From the NCBI GenBank assembly GCA_034506395.1, contig JAPDPQ010000009.1, positions 1-64,000 of the forward strand: DNA of 64,000 nucleotides, in the 5' to 3' direction. The notes under the pieces were generated by a model. The model saw nothing but the letters and a program-made list of their open reading frames with translations, did no database searches and was not told where the DNA came from. The position numbers and the translations under genes were made by a program. The stretch's first letter is position 1. The number at the start of each line of letters is the position of its first letter. The stretch comes from a candidate division KSB1 bacterium (GTDB lineage: Bacteria; Zhuqueibacterota; Zhuqueibacteria; Thermofontimicrobiales; Thermofontimicrobiaceae). Below, piece after piece: positions 42,867-52,527 of the stretch.

Positions 42867-44171
42867 TTAATATTGAATCCATTTGATCGCTTCTTTAATG
42901 CTCGCTTTCTTGCCATACATAAGAATTCCCACTCGGTAAATCTTGGCTACCAGCCAGACCATGATGCCGATCGAAAGTATCATGGTGACAATCGAAACAA
43001 TCGCCCCAGAGGGAAAAACTGGATCGCTCACGGCAATGCGCGTGAACATTAACAGCGGGGTGAAAAATGGGATCAGCGAGGTCCAAAGGGCCATCGGTGT
43101 CTCGGGGTTTTTGGCCACTGAAAACATGATAAAATAGCTGATCATTATAAGAAATGCCAGAGGCATCTGATATTGTTGGCCCTCGTCCTCGGTCGTAACC
43201 ATAGCCCCAACGGCGGCAAACAGGGTTGAATAGAAAATAAAGCCAAGCAGGAAAAAGAGCACCATGAAAATAAACACTGCTGGCGAGAAATGAATTTGCT
43301 TTAATACTCGGAACAGTTCTGGAATATTAACCCCCATTTTGACAAACAGAGATTCTCCAAAATGAACGATCGCCAGGATAATCAGGCCCATTAAAATTAA
43401 TTGGACCAAACCTAACCCGCAAATGCCGATAATTTTGCCCACCATCAACTCGACTGGCTTAACAGATGAAATGATCGTTTCAGTGATCCGTTGGCTCTTT
43501 TCTTCGATAACACTGCGCATTAGCATGGCACCATAAATTATGATCATGAGGAACATGATATAAGTGAGAAAATAGGTTAATACAAAACTCGACACGCCAC
43601 TTTTTTCGATTTCTCCACTCTCTGTAATCTGGCGACTCACCAGACGCACATTTCCCTGTGCCATTTCCCGCCGGATCACCTCGGACGACAGCCCGATGTT
43701 CTCCAATCGGATATTGGTGACGATCCGAGATAAGGCCCGTTCGAAATCGCTTTGTTGTTCAAAATCACTGACGCTTTTGGCCGAATATCGCACCTCTCGG
43801 GATTGCACGATGTCTTCTGGTATGATCAGATACCCATCAATCTTATTTTCCATCACCAATTTTTGATAATTTGCCATCGCTTGGTCGAGCTGCGAAGCAG
43901 GGACATCCTGTTTGATGAACTGGTATTTCAATTGTCCATTCTTGAGCGTATCGGGTAACTGCCGAACGAGCTCTTCAAAAATCTTTCCAGTTTGATCTAC
44001 AACGTAATACGTACGACTGGCGGGTTTAAAGAGCACCGAAAAGAGAAAAATCCCACCAAAGATTAAAATCAACATGAGAGGGAAAATCAATGTGCCGATG
44101 ATAAAACCCTTGGTCCTTGCGCGCGTTAAAAATTCTCTGCCAATAATGGGCATGACTTTTTTGGTTAACAT
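42867..44171 (-). CDS. ABC-2 type exporter permease (NatB/YhaP-like)
   Basis: A 434-residue membrane protein with one N-terminal helix ('FIIGTLIFPLMLILIFGG'), a large extracytoplasmic domain (about 45-180) and five to six C-terminal helices, the topology of NatB-type permeases. 'MRSVIEEKSQRITETIISSV' and 'VELMVGKIIGICGLGLVQL' are the typical cytoplasmic-side motifs. It pairs with the ATPase gene upstream on the same strand; GGAGG precedes its ATG. Such pairs export sodium, antibiotics or peptides; the substrate here is not known. Confidence 0.9.
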   Translation of the reverse strand: MLTKKVMPIIGREFLTRARTKGFIIGTLIFPLMLILIFGGIFLFSVLFKPASRTYYVVDQTGKIFEELVRQLPDTLKNGQLKYQFIKQDVPASQLDQAMANYQKLVMENKIDGYLIIPEDIVQSREVRYSAKSVSDFEQQSDFERALSRIVTNIRLENIGLSSEVIRREMAQGNVRLVSRQITESGEIEKSGVSSFVLTYFLTYIMFLMIIIYGAMLMRSVIEEKSQRITETIISSVKPVELMVGKIIGICGLGLVQLILMGLIILAIVHFGESLFVKMGVNIPELFRVLKQIHFSPAVFIFMVLFFLLGFIFYSTLFAAVGAMVTTEDEGQQYQMPLAFLIMISYFIMFSVAKNPETPMALWTSLIPFFTPLLMFTRIAVSDPVFPSGAIVSIVTMILSIGIMVWLVAKIYRVGILMYGKKASIKEAIKWIQY

Positions 44172-44387
44172 CTTGACCTCCGCACATTTTTGCTACCCTG
44201 CTGAAATGATTTTATGCTACCAAATAAACAGGGCGTGATGCAACAGGTGCATAAGAAAAATACCATCGATTGATCTGTTTTTTAGCACGGACTTGAGATA
44301 ATGTTTTAGCAATATCAAAATCTTCGATTATCAATTTAGTTGAAACTGGGTTGCGTTTTCACTGCTGCCCAATTCGTCTGGTAATAT

Positions 44388-45308
44388 TTAGGCTAAATTG
44401 TCTGATATGGTCTGCGTATTACCAACTGTTTCGATAAAGATCTCATTAAGTGATGGCTCTTTAATTTCAAATTTTCTGATTTGGGCATGTCTCATGGCTT
44501 CAATCAACAATTTCTGGGGATCAGCGTGCTGTTGCAACTGGATCTCAACAAAATTGCCATAATAGTCATACTTTTTGATCTGATCCGAGGTCCTGAGGAA
44601 TCCATCATCGCCGTGGAATTCGAGCACCACATTTTCTCGTCCGAACCGCTTCTTGACCTCGGCTAATCGGCCAGAAAGCACATTTTTGCCCTTATTGATC
44701 AATAGGATTTCGTCACAGAGTTTTTCCGCGCTCTCCATCAGATGCGTGGAAAAAATAATCGTTGCTCCATTATTTTTTAGCTCCAGCATAATGTCTTTGA
44801 TAAGATTGGTATTGATTGGGTCGAGTCCCATGAACGGTTCGTCCAGAATCAATAATTTCGGTTTATGGAGAATGGTGCCGATGAACTGAAGCTTTTGCTG
44901 CATGCCCTTGGAAAGCTCCTCGACTTTCTTCTTTTTCCATTCCATTAAATCGAGCCGCTGGAGCCAATAATCGATGTCTTTTTGAGCTTCACCTTTCGGC
45001 ATGGCCTTCAATCGCGCCAGAAAAAGCAGTAGCTCCCCCACTTTCATCTTTCGATATAAGCCCCGTTCCTCTGGGAGATACCCAATATGATTTGAAGCAG
45101 TTGTAAAATCGCCATGGTTTAAAATCGAAATGCGCCCAGAGTCTGGGATAATAATATTATTAATCATCCGAATCGTCGTGGTTTTCCCAGCGCCATTGGG
45201 CCCAAGCAATCCGAAAATGACGCCCTCGCCGACCTCAAATGAGAGCTGATCAACCGCTTTGAGATTTCCAAAAGACTTGCTAATGTTTTCAACCTGGAGA
45301 ACTTTCAT
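44388..45308 (-). CDS. ABC exporter ATP-binding protein (NatA-like)
   Basis: A 306-residue ABC ATPase: Walker A 'GLLGPNGAGKTTTIRMI', Q-loop region 'HIGYLPEERGLYRKM', signature 'VEELSKGMQQKLQFIG' and Walker B 'LLILDEPFMGLDPI', followed by the H-loop 'IIFSTHLMESAEKLCDE'. The C-terminal ~80 residues match the extension found in NatA/YhaQ-type ATPases. ATG 45308 has GAGG seven bases upstream. The permease gene follows after 216 bases, a wide gap for such a pair. Confidence 0.92.
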   Translation of the reverse strand: MKVLQVENISKSFGNLKAVDQLSFEVGEGVIFGLLGPNGAGKTTTIRMINNIIIPDSGRISILNHGDFTTASNHIGYLPEERGLYRKMKVGELLLFLARLKAMPKGEAQKDIDYWLQRLDLMEWKKKKVEELSKGMQQKLQFIGTILHKPKLLILDEPFMGLDPINTNLIKDIMLELKNNGATIIFSTHLMESAEKLCDEILLINKGKNVLSGRLAEVKKRFGRENVVLEFHGDDGFLRTSDQIKKYDYYGNFVEIQLQQHADPQKLLIEAMRHAQIRKFEIKEPSLNEIFIETVGNTQTISDNLA

Positions 45309-45955
45309 TTTTTTCCTCACGAAAATTAATGAGCGCTATTCTGAGTCTATTACCAAATATCGAATAGTTGAGTTGCGAAAACATAGGAGTGGGTTTGATA
45401 TCCGATTCATCTGACTATGATTCAGCTCGCCATAATGATTCGTTTTATTTCTATTTTGATCAGTTAGTACGATTAATAATTAAGGCTTTCGATACGTAGT
45501 GAAATCGCTCGGTTTAAGATATTTGGTTTTTGATAATCTCTTTACTCAAAATTAGGGAGAATGTTTCAGTCAAGATCAAAATTGTTATGAAGAAGGTGCT
45601 CAATCAAATATTGGCTGGCTGAGGGATAAAGGTGAAATGTAATTGACGGAAAAAATACTTTTTTGGACTCGATAGATCGGACGAAGCTGCCTTCCGAATG
45701 GAAGATTGAGCGTTTGAAAAGAATCTAATTTAACCGAAATTGGGCTTGTTTTTCAGATTTTTTTATTCTATATTTAACCTTCAAACTTGATTTGAATGGA
45801 TGGATTAGAATAGCATTGAATGAGGGCATAGCTACCTCGGGAATTAAGCCAGCCCAATCACCGACTCAACTTGTTTCAGAAGTTCCATCGGGTTTTGGTC
45901 CAAGAAGAATTTTATGTTCGAAAAAACGGGTCGATCAAAAACATAGGAGCTTAAT
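45309..45955. other. Intergenic region with a possible promoter
   Basis: About 650 bases between the divergent ABC and DUF2007-like genes. TTGTTT, 17 bases, TATATT at about 45748-45776 could be the plus-strand promoter, giving a ~175-nt leader. No gene is supported in the gap. Confidence 0.35.
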
Positions 45956-46198
45956 ATGGCAGAATTTGTCAAGATCATCATTTTTGAAAATGAAATAGAA
46001 GCGCGACACCTGGAGGCCATCTTGAAAGAACGCAATATCCCTCATCTCATCAAATCGTATCACGATTTCGCCCTGAATGGTTTGTACCAATTTCAGAAAG
46101 GCTGGGGCCATCTGGAGGCTCCAGAGGAATATCGTGACGAGATCGAAGAGATTTGTGATGATTTGATGTCCGATTCCAGCTCAATTGAACAAGAATAA
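45956..46198 (+). CDS. Small DUF2007-like protein
   Basis: An 80-residue acidic protein beginning 'MAEFVKIIIFENEIEARHLE' and with 'ILKERNIPHLIKSYHDFALN', the pattern of DUF2007-type (putative signal-transducing) proteins, in which a beta strand and helix are followed by 'GIPH'. The acidic tail 'EYRDEIEEICDDLM' suggests an interaction surface. Function unknown. TAGGAG lies before the ATG. Confidence 0.7.
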   Translation: MAEFVKIIIFENEIEARHLEAILKERNIPHLIKSYHDFALNGLYQFQKGWGHLEAPEEYRDEIEEICDDLMSDSSSIEQE

Positions 46199-46302
46199 TG
46201 CTGCAACTGGGCAAAATTTGCTGCATTCAATCGATTGATAAAAGTTTAACTGGCGATCCAAGTTTGCCCCGCTTCAACAGGAATAAAGGCTATTCTGACG
46301 AT

Positions 46303-48990
46303 TCAGTTTAAAATCTTTTCTACTTCGACCAGCGAGCTCAAGGGATCGATCTCGATCGAGAAATTCCGTTTTTGAAATACGGCGATCATCCGAGGGTTAT
46401 CAGTTGTCGTCTGGGCCACAATTTTCTTGACTCCCCAGCTTTGGGCAATTTCGATGCAATAATCGGTAAGCAAGCTTCCTAATCCCTTATCCTGCCAAGC
46501 ATCAGTGACCAACACAGCGTATTCCGCAGTATTCAGGTCGGGATCGCCCACAAGCCGTCCCACACCAAGGAGCTTTCGGGTGCCATTTTCGTTCAATTCT
46601 GCCACAATGGCGATCTCACGATCATAATCAATGAAGCAATACCGCACTGCCACCTCATGATAGGCCCATTGGAAAAAATAACGAAAACGTTGATAGATTG
46701 ATTCTCTGGAGCAACTGGCCAACATATCCATCCACATTGGTTCATCTTCTGGCTTAATTGGTCGCAGGATAATTGAAGTGCCATTTTTCAAGACGGCGCC
46801 GCGAACATATTCTTCAGGATAAGGACGCAGGGCCAAATGAGCGTACGGTTTGATCTCCTTGCCCAGCACACTGCGGTCGATTTGAACTCGGGCATCCAGC
46901 GCGATAATTTGTCTCGGCGTAACCAATAATGGATTGATATCCAACGCCTTAATCTCTGGATAATCGGCAGCAAGATAGGACAGCCGGATCATGATTTCAA
47001 TCAATCCCTCTATGTTCATAGCTGGACGACCGCGATAACCACAGAGCAAGGGCCAAATTTTGAGCGATTCCAACATCCGGCGAGCCAGCCGTTCGTTCAA
47101 CGGCGGTAGCCCCAAAGCGCGATCACCAAACAGTTCCGCAGTGATGCCGCCAAGCCCCACCATGACGACAGTTCCGAACACCGGGTCCTTTTTGATTCCC
47201 AGGATCAATTCGACGCCTTCTTCATCTTGGATCATTTGTTGCACAGTGAAGCCGGTGATTCTCGCATTGGGTCGACGCATGGCAATGGTATTGGACATCT
47301 GTCGATAGGCACGGACCAGCGATTCAGCGTCCCTAAGATCCAACATCACGCCGCCAACGTCGGTTTTATGGGGCAAATCTGGGGAGAGGACTTTCAGCAC
47401 CACTGGGTAGCCAATTTGTTCGGCTATCTTTACTGCTTGCTGCTCCGATCGAACCAGAAAAGGACGGGTCACCGCAATGCCATAGGCATCCAAAAGTTGT
47501 TTGGAAACCTCTTCGGTTAAGATCTCTTCTTGTCCTGAAATCATGGCATTGAATTGGGCCCTAAGCTGTTCGCGATCGATAGAGAATTGGACCGGAATAT
47601 CTTTAGGAGTTTCATAGAGACTTTCGAGATTTCTGGCATAGGCGACCATGGTCATGAACGCACGAACCGCTTGCTCTGGAGTTGAATAGGTTGGAATGCC
47701 TCGATCGTTGAGCCAGCGAATCCCATCGCGCATGCTGTGGCCGCCCAACCAGGCTGCAAGCAATGGCTTATTGGATTGTTCTGTCAGTTCGCTGATGCGC
47801 TGCGCCGTAAGGGTCGGGTCGGTCATCGCTTGGGGGGTGATGATGATCAATACCGCGTCAACATTTGGATCTTGTAGGACAATCTCTGTAGCGCGGGCGA
47901 TCCTTTTGGGCGGCGCATCTCCTAATACATCCACCGGGTTGCCATGAGACCAGAAATGGGGTAGACTTTCATTCAGCTTCATAATGGTATCATCTGACAA
48001 TTTTGCCAAAACACCATGCTCCGCGATCAACGCATCGGTGGCCATGACACCAGGTCCACCCGCATTCGTTACAATTGCCAACCGAGGTCCTTTGGGAATT
48101 TTGTGACGTCCCAAGAGCTCAGCCACATCGAAAATCTCTCCAATATTGAGCACGCGGGCGATGCCAGCTCGCTGAAACGCCGCGTCATAAACGGCGTCCT
48201 CAGCCGCCATAGCGCCGGTATGAGAAGCCGCGACTTCAGCAGACTCGGGGAAACGGCCTGCTTTGTAAGCAACGATCGGTTTGGTTCGGGCAAAAGCTCT
48301 CGCCGCTGTCATAAATTTTCGGGACTGTTCAATCGATTCGATATACAACAGGATCGACTTGGTGGCTTCATCTTCGCCAAAATAATCGATCAAATCCCCA
48401 AAATCGACATCAAGCGTATTGCCAATGGAGACGAAATATGAAAACCCGACTTTTTCTTCAAGCGCCCAATCCAGCACGGATGTGCAAAGCGCCCCAGATT
48501 GAGAAATGAATGCCACATGCCCCTTCTTGGGCATGCCCTGGGCAAAGCTGATATTGAGATTCTCGCCTGGCACAATGATGCCGAGGCAATTCGGCCCGAT
48601 GATCCGCATCCCATCGAACCGACTGGCCTCGGAGCGAATCTGCAATTCCAATACTTTGCCTGCCTGCCCGATCTCCCGAAAACCGGCGGAAAGAATGATA
48701 ATCCCCAAAACGCCATTCTCGCCGCATTGTCGCACAAGGTCGGGAACTTGTTCGGCTGGGCTACAAATCACTGCCAAATCTGGAGTTTTGGGCAAACTTT
48801 TCAGATCTGGGTAACATTGAATGCCAAGGACGGCTTCGCTGCTCGGATTCACCGGATAAACCACACCGCGAAAACCTCCTCCCACCAGATTGCTGAGCAC
48901 TTTGCCTCCAACACTTTTCGGGTTCGGCGTCACCCCTATCAACGCAATGCGCTGGGGCTTGAAAATACGATCCAATTTATGGATATCCAA
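46303..48990 (-). CDS. ADP-forming acyl-CoA synthetase (alpha+beta) fused to a GNAT acetyltransferase
   Basis: An 895-residue chain with the same overall order as the protein acetyltransferase Pat/YfiQ: CoA-binding Rossmann domain (1-130), ligase-CoA domains (to ~460) with 'AASHTGAMAAEDAVYDAAF', an ATP-grasp domain (~480-700; 'GYPVVLKVLSPDLPHKTDVG'), and a C-terminal GNAT ('LGVGRLVGDPDLNTAEYAVL', 'DKGLGSLLTDYCIEIAQSWG'). The 'SHTG' histidine, thought to be phosphorylated in active ADP-forming synthetases, is present, whereas Pat-type proteins have lost it. It might therefore make acyl-CoA and ATP and also acetylate lysines. The start is TTG (48988-48990) with AGGAG upstream. Confidence 0.88.
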   Translation of the reverse strand: MDIHKLDRIFKPQRIALIGVTPNPKSVGGKVLSNLVGGGFRGVVYPVNPSSEAVLGIQCYPDLKSLPKTPDLAVICSPAEQVPDLVRQCGENGVLGIIILSAGFREIGQAGKVLELQIRSEASRFDGMRIIGPNCLGIIVPGENLNISFAQGMPKKGHVAFISQSGALCTSVLDWALEEKVGFSYFVSIGNTLDVDFGDLIDYFGEDEATKSILLYIESIEQSRKFMTAARAFARTKPIVAYKAGRFPESAEVAASHTGAMAAEDAVYDAAFQRAGIARVLNIGEIFDVAELLGRHKIPKGPRLAIVTNAGGPGVMATDALIAEHGVLAKLSDDTIMKLNESLPHFWSHGNPVDVLGDAPPKRIARATEIVLQDPNVDAVLIIITPQAMTDPTLTAQRISELTEQSNKPLLAAWLGGHSMRDGIRWLNDRGIPTYSTPEQAVRAFMTMVAYARNLESLYETPKDIPVQFSIDREQLRAQFNAMISGQEEILTEEVSKQLLDAYGIAVTRPFLVRSEQQAVKIAEQIGYPVVLKVLSPDLPHKTDVGGVMLDLRDAESLVRAYRQMSNTIAMRRPNARITGFTVQQMIQDEEGVELILGIKKDPVFGTVVMVGLGGITAELFGDRALGLPPLNERLARRMLESLKIWPLLCGYRGRPAMNIEGLIEIMIRLSYLAADYPEIKALDINPLLVTPRQIIALDARVQIDRSVLGKEIKPYAHLALRPYPEEYVRGAVLKNGTSIILRPIKPEDEPMWMDMLASCSRESIYQRFRYFFQWAYHEVAVRYCFIDYDREIAIVAELNENGTRKLLGVGRLVGDPDLNTAEYAVLVTDAWQDKGLGSLLTDYCIEIAQSWGVKKIVAQTTTDNPRMIAVFQKRNFSIEIDPLSSLVEVEKILN

Positions 48991-49202
48991 TGCTCACTCC
49001 TTATTCAATTAACCATCATGATCTGTACTTTTCTACAAATAAACAAGCACAAGCTTCAATCGCTCGTGATACAAAACCTGCTGTTGCTCTTATTAGCCCT
49101 AAATATAGCGAAATCTCCGATCAAATACCACATATTTTTCGCTTGCAAATCTCAAAACTTAGCACTATATTGAGGTTATATGAAAATGACTCTGACATGC
49201 TG

Positions 49203-49222
49203 AAAAAGCGATGACCCATCGC
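49203..49222 (-). terminator. Terminator-like hairpin on the minus strand
   Basis: On the minus strand GCGATG-GGT-CATCGC is followed by TTTTT. It lies about 215 bases upstream of the acyl-CoA synthetase start and could insulate that gene or attenuate a long leader. The rest of the 48991-49315 gap holds no gene. Confidence 0.35.
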
Positions 49223-49315
49223 CTCGCGATCGTCGCCCGATGATCATTTTACTCTGTTCAGTTTCATTCTCAACGGGCATAGGTCTTCGCTGCGGCAGAA
49301 AATGAAAGGTGAATT

Positions 49316-49978
49316 ATGATGAAAAACTTTTTTTCGCTATTCATTCTTTTGGTTGGGTTAAATTCTATTTTGATCGCTGGCTCGCCCAGTTTTGAGAACC
49401 CAAAGCGCTTTACTTCAGAATTCTGGTTTGGCATCCGTTTCCCTGTGGCCGACCAAACCAGCGACGATATGCTCTCTGGCTTTTCACTGCGATTCGGTTT
49501 GGGCTATCAACTCACCAAGCACTTTGAACTTTTTAATCTCGCTTTCGATTTCGGCAGTTCGTCGCCTCAGAACCCTGATTACTACTACGATTATTACTAC
49601 GGGCTGATTCAAGAATCAGTAAATATTTATGGCTTTCCGCTGACGATGCGCTACCGCTTTCAGTTCAAAGATCAGCTCGAAGGGTTTGTTGGCGCTGGCG
49701 CTGCGTATTATTGGTTCATTACCCGGCTCGATCACCCCTATTTCGGTGAATTAAAAAGCTCCCGCAAGCGACATGGCCCAGGAACACTCGTTGAAGCTGG
49801 GGTATTTACGGACGCATTTAGTGACAAATTGCTGGTTGGACTCATTTCTAATTTCACCTATTTGAAAACTCGAGGAAAAACGCTGACCAAACCAGCCAGC
49901 ACAGTCGATGAAAAAGTGACACGGATCGATCCATACTTGAGTTTTGCCCTCTGTCTTCGCTATTACCTCGGAAAATAA
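49316..49978 (+). CDS. Outer-membrane beta-barrel-like protein
   Basis: A 220-residue protein with a signal peptide (residues 1-22, '...LNSILIAGS') and amphipathic strands: 'EFWFGIRFPVAD', 'GFSLRFGLGYQLTKHFELFN', 'FPLTMRYRFQFKDQLEGFVG' and a final 'SFALCLRYYLGK'. This is the pattern of OmpA/OmpW-like eight-stranded porins. A tyrosine-rich stretch at ~85 ('DYYYDYYYG') is unusual. ATG 49319 is also possible. Its stop overlaps the first possible start of the next gene. Confidence 0.7.
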   Translation: MMKNFFSLFILLVGLNSILIAGSPSFENPKRFTSEFWFGIRFPVADQTSDDMLSGFSLRFGLGYQLTKHFELFNLAFDFGSSSPQNPDYYYDYYYGLIQESVNIYGFPLTMRYRFQFKDQLEGFVGAGAAYYWFITRLDHPYFGELKSSRKRHGPGTLVEAGVFTDAFSDKLLVGLISNFTYLKTRGKTLTKPASTVDEKVTRIDPYLSFALCLRYYLGK

Positions 49979-50034
49979 TGCCGGGGCATCTCATGATGAC
50001 AGCAATATCAGTTTTACATCATACTGGGAATTCG

Positions 50035-50565
50035 ATGACTATGAAATGGCCAAGAGGGTATATTCAGATTTATACTGGCAATGGCAAGGGCAAAACCACT
50101 GCGGCATTGGGGCTAGCGGTTCGCGCGGCTGGTCATGGATTGCGGACTTATATCGCCCAATTTATGAAAGGCCAGTTTTATGGCGAACTCGAGAGCTTGC
50201 ATGGCATTGCTGAGATTACTATTGAGCAATTCGGCAAAAATACGTTTGTCCATATCGATCGGCCCGAACAGGAGGACATCAAAATGGCGCAAGCTGGGCT
50301 GGCTAAAGCCTATGAGGCCATGATGTCTGGGCGATTTCAAATTATCATTTTGGACGAGATTTTGGTCGCCATTCATTTCAGGCTGCTCACCCTAAAGCAA
50401 GTGATGGAATTTGTCAATAATAAACCGACATCAGTGGAACTAATCTTAACTGGCCGTTATGCCCCAGCAGCGCTGATCGAAAAAGCTGATCTTGTCACCG
50501 AAATGGCCGAGGTGAAGCACTATTATCGCCAGCAGGTAATAGCACGCGATGGGATCGAACGATAA
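50035..50565 (+). CDS. cobO: Cob(I)alamin adenosyltransferase, CobO/BtuR type
   Basis: Adenosylates cob(I)alamin or corrinoids to the coenzyme form. The P-loop 'IYTGNGKGKTTAALGLAVRA' follows the short family N-terminus 'GYIQ', then 'IAQFMKGQ', 'ILDEILVAIHFRLL' and 'VELILTGRYAPAALIEKADL', all canonical. ATG 50035 fits homologues, which begin just before 'GYIQIYTG'; ATG 49978 in the same frame overlaps the upstream stop (TAATG) and would give 195 residues. No cobalamin riboswitch was recognised upstream. Confidence 0.92.
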   Translation: MTMKWPRGYIQIYTGNGKGKTTAALGLAVRAAGHGLRTYIAQFMKGQFYGELESLHGIAEITIEQFGKNTFVHIDRPEQEDIKMAQAGLAKAYEAMMSGRFQIIILDEILVAIHFRLLTLKQVMEFVNNKPTSVELILTGRYAPAALIEKADLVTEMAEVKHYYRQQVIARDGIER

Positions 50566-51115
50566 TCGCTCATTTATTCGTTCGGCCTGATTCGCGATTG
50601 TTCAACTCTTCTATGCTTCAAAATTGTAATTCACTTCAAATTGATGCATCAGGTGGAAAACTAATAGGCACTAAGAAAGGGTTCTTTTCAGCTCATTTGA
50701 ACTGCTTACCTCCCAAGGGGCTTCCATTCAATTTGAGAGTTCAGCAGGAGATTGCATATTTAGTTTATCCTACTGAATCGTAGCAATGAATCATGTTGCT
50801 CATTTCCCTGTCATTTCTTTGATGGAGGCAATATCCTTTTCAACGAACAAGAAGCTGAATAAATGCCTAAATTCGGAGAGATAGGAGTTTTGGTTGCAGA
50901 TAGTTGATCTTTGCAGAAGACTCTTAACGTACTCCCAGTCTCAAGACATTTCGATGCTTGAACTCATCATAGTCAAACAGCGGAGTGATTGTAAATTTAA
51001 CCAATGAGCGATAATTGAAATACAGCCATTTCGATAAAAATTTCGCTTGACTTTTTCAAAAAAATTAATTATACATTATTTTAGCTAAAGAGGGGACTTA
51101 ACAGAATCACATATC
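50566..51115. other. Intergenic region before the maf operon
   Basis: About 550 bases. Apart from the promoter at its 3' end nothing is supported; a 61-residue frame at 50598 has no ribosome site or recognisable sequence. Confidence 0.4.
51047..51075 (+). promoter_or_regulatory. Sigma-70-type promoter of the maf operon
   Basis: TTGACT (51047-51052), 17-base spacer, TATACA (51070-51075). Transcription would begin near 51082, about 35 bases before the maf start. Confidence 0.6.
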
Positions 51116-51718
51116 ATGCCGATTTTGAATCCTGTGACAAAGCGGATTGTTCTAGCCAGTCAATCACCGCGGCGGATCGAGCTGCTGAAAAAAGTCATTC
51201 CGACATTTGAGATTTGCGCTACCCATTTCGATGAGCCCATGCCTGAGATTTTCAGCCCAGAGCAGTTGGTGATGTCTATATCCATGCATAAAGCGGCTGC
51301 AACAGCGCAGCAGATCGATTCTGGGGTCGTGATTGGCGCGGATTCGATCGTAGTCCTTGATGGGAAAATATTGGGCAAGCCTCAGGACCGCAAAGAGAGC
51401 TATCAAATGCTAAGCTCATTGAGCGGTCGAGTGCATCGAGTGTACACGGGTTTTTCCATCATCAGTGTCCCAGAGCAGCGCAGCATAAGCGATTATGAAG
51501 TCACCGAAGTGAAATTTCGACAGTTGGAGCCATGGGAAATTGAGGCTTACATCGAATCGGGTCAACCCTTCGACAAGGCTGGCGCTTATGGGATTCAAGA
51601 TGATGCGGCTATTTTCGTTGAGTCCATCACTGGTGACTACTACAACGTCGTTGGTTTGCCGCTTACCAAATTATTTCTTGCCTTGAGGACGATTTTAAAC
51701 GGGGAAGGAAAAAATTGA
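51116..51718 (+). CDS. maf: Maf family nucleotide pyrophosphatase
   Basis: A 200-residue Maf/YhdE-type house-cleaning NTP pyrophosphatase. Motifs: 'IVLASQSPRRIELLKKV' at the start, 'KAAATAQQ', 'VIGADSIVVLDGKILGKP', 'YTGFSII' and 'KAGAYGIQDDAAIFVESITG'. Members hydrolyse dTTP, UTP or modified nucleotides and can influence septation. It is the first gene of a five-gene overlapping operon; its stop overlaps the TTG start of the next gene. Confidence 0.93.
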   Translation: MPILNPVTKRIVLASQSPRRIELLKKVIPTFEICATHFDEPMPEIFSPEQLVMSISMHKAAATAQQIDSGVVIGADSIVVLDGKILGKPQDRKESYQMLSSLSGRVHRVYTGFSIISVPEQRSISDYEVTEVKFRQLEPWEIEAYIESGQPFDKAGAYGIQDDAAIFVESITGDYYNVVGLPLTKLFLALRTILNGEGKN

Positions 51719-52527
51719 GAGAACAGGACCTGATTGCCTTTGGCAATAAGCTGAAAAAGTTTCGAGAAGAACAAAAACTCGATTTGAAATCCATTGCCGA
51801 GCGGACCAAAATCAACATCGGCTATCTTAAGAATCTCGAAGAGGGGAATTTCAATTTTCTACCAGAACTTTACGTCAGAAGTTTTTTAAAACTGTATCTT
51901 CAACAATTGGGCGGAAATTGGGTGGATTGGCTAGACGAATATGATGACATTCGTGCTCGAAAAAAGGCGAGCGAACCTGTAGTGGTTGCTGAAACAGCAG
52001 CACCCGAACCAGCCAAACGCTGGAGCTTGCGGAACCAAATCACCGCAATTCTTGACAGATTGAAACCTTACCTGCGTCAAATGCGCACGGTTTGGATTGG
52101 GCTAATCGCCTTGGTTATATTCGTTGCCGTGATTGCATTCATCAAAACTCAAAGCGATGAACCAGTGGTTAGGGCTCAACCCGAAATTGTCAGCGTATTG
52201 CCTGATACGGCGATTAGCGATACGAATCAGATCGCAGCGGATAGTAGCCAAATTGTCCCAGCGCCAAAATTTTTAAGTTTAGAGCTAAAAGCTCTAGAGA
52301 AAACCTGGTTACAAATTGTAGTTGACGATAGCTTGGCAAAGGAACTTACTTTTGAAAGCGGTGCGAACCAGCGCTGGCAGGCCCGAGAGCGCTTCAAACT
52401 ACGCATCGGTAATGCAGCCGGAGTTCGGCTGTACCTAAATGGCCAAGATCTGGGGAAGCTGGGACATGCTGGAGAAGTGGTTAAATTCGATTTAACCGAG
52501 CAAGGAATTCAAAAGAGCACACTATAA
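51715..52527 (+). CDS. rodZ: RodZ-like helix-turn-helix membrane protein
   Basis: A 270-residue bitopic membrane protein. Residues ~5-75 are a Xre-type HTH with RodZ features ('LKKFREEQKLDLKSIAERTK', 'LEEGNFNFLPELYVRSFLK'), ~122-142 a transmembrane helix ('VWIGLIALVIFVAVIAFI'), and ~180-270 a DUF4115-like beta domain ('LKALEKTWLQIVVDDSLAKE'). RodZ links MreB to cell-wall synthesis in rod-shaped cells. The start is TTG, sharing bases with the maf stop (TTGA), with AAGGA upstream. Confidence 0.88.
   Translation: MREQDLIAFGNKLKKFREEQKLDLKSIAERTKINIGYLKNLEEGNFNFLPELYVRSFLKLYLQQLGGNWVDWLDEYDDIRARKKASEPVVVAETAAPEPAKRWSLRNQITAILDRLKPYLRQMRTVWIGLIALVIFVAVIAFIKTQSDEPVVRAQPEIVSVLPDTAISDTNQIAADSSQIVPAPKFLSLELKALEKTWLQIVVDDSLAKELTFESGANQRWQARERFKLRIGNAAGVRLYLNGQDLGKLGHAGEVVKFDLTEQGIQKSTL

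Noticed and set aside
45792-45998. 68-residue frame before the DUF2007-like gene, and a minus-strand frame over the same bases
   Set aside because: Neither has a ribosome site or family resemblance, and both overlap the real gene.
48499-49173. 224-residue plus-strand frame antisense to the acyl-CoA synthetase gene
   Set aside because: The minus-strand gene has strong domain motifs across the same bases; the plus frame has none.
49978-50040. Cobalamin riboswitch upstream of cobO
   Set aside because: The upstream gene ends directly at the possible start and no B12-box-like sequence was found.
50598-50783. 61-residue frame after cobO
   Set aside because: No ribosome site, no recognisable motif; likely chance in an AT-rich gap.
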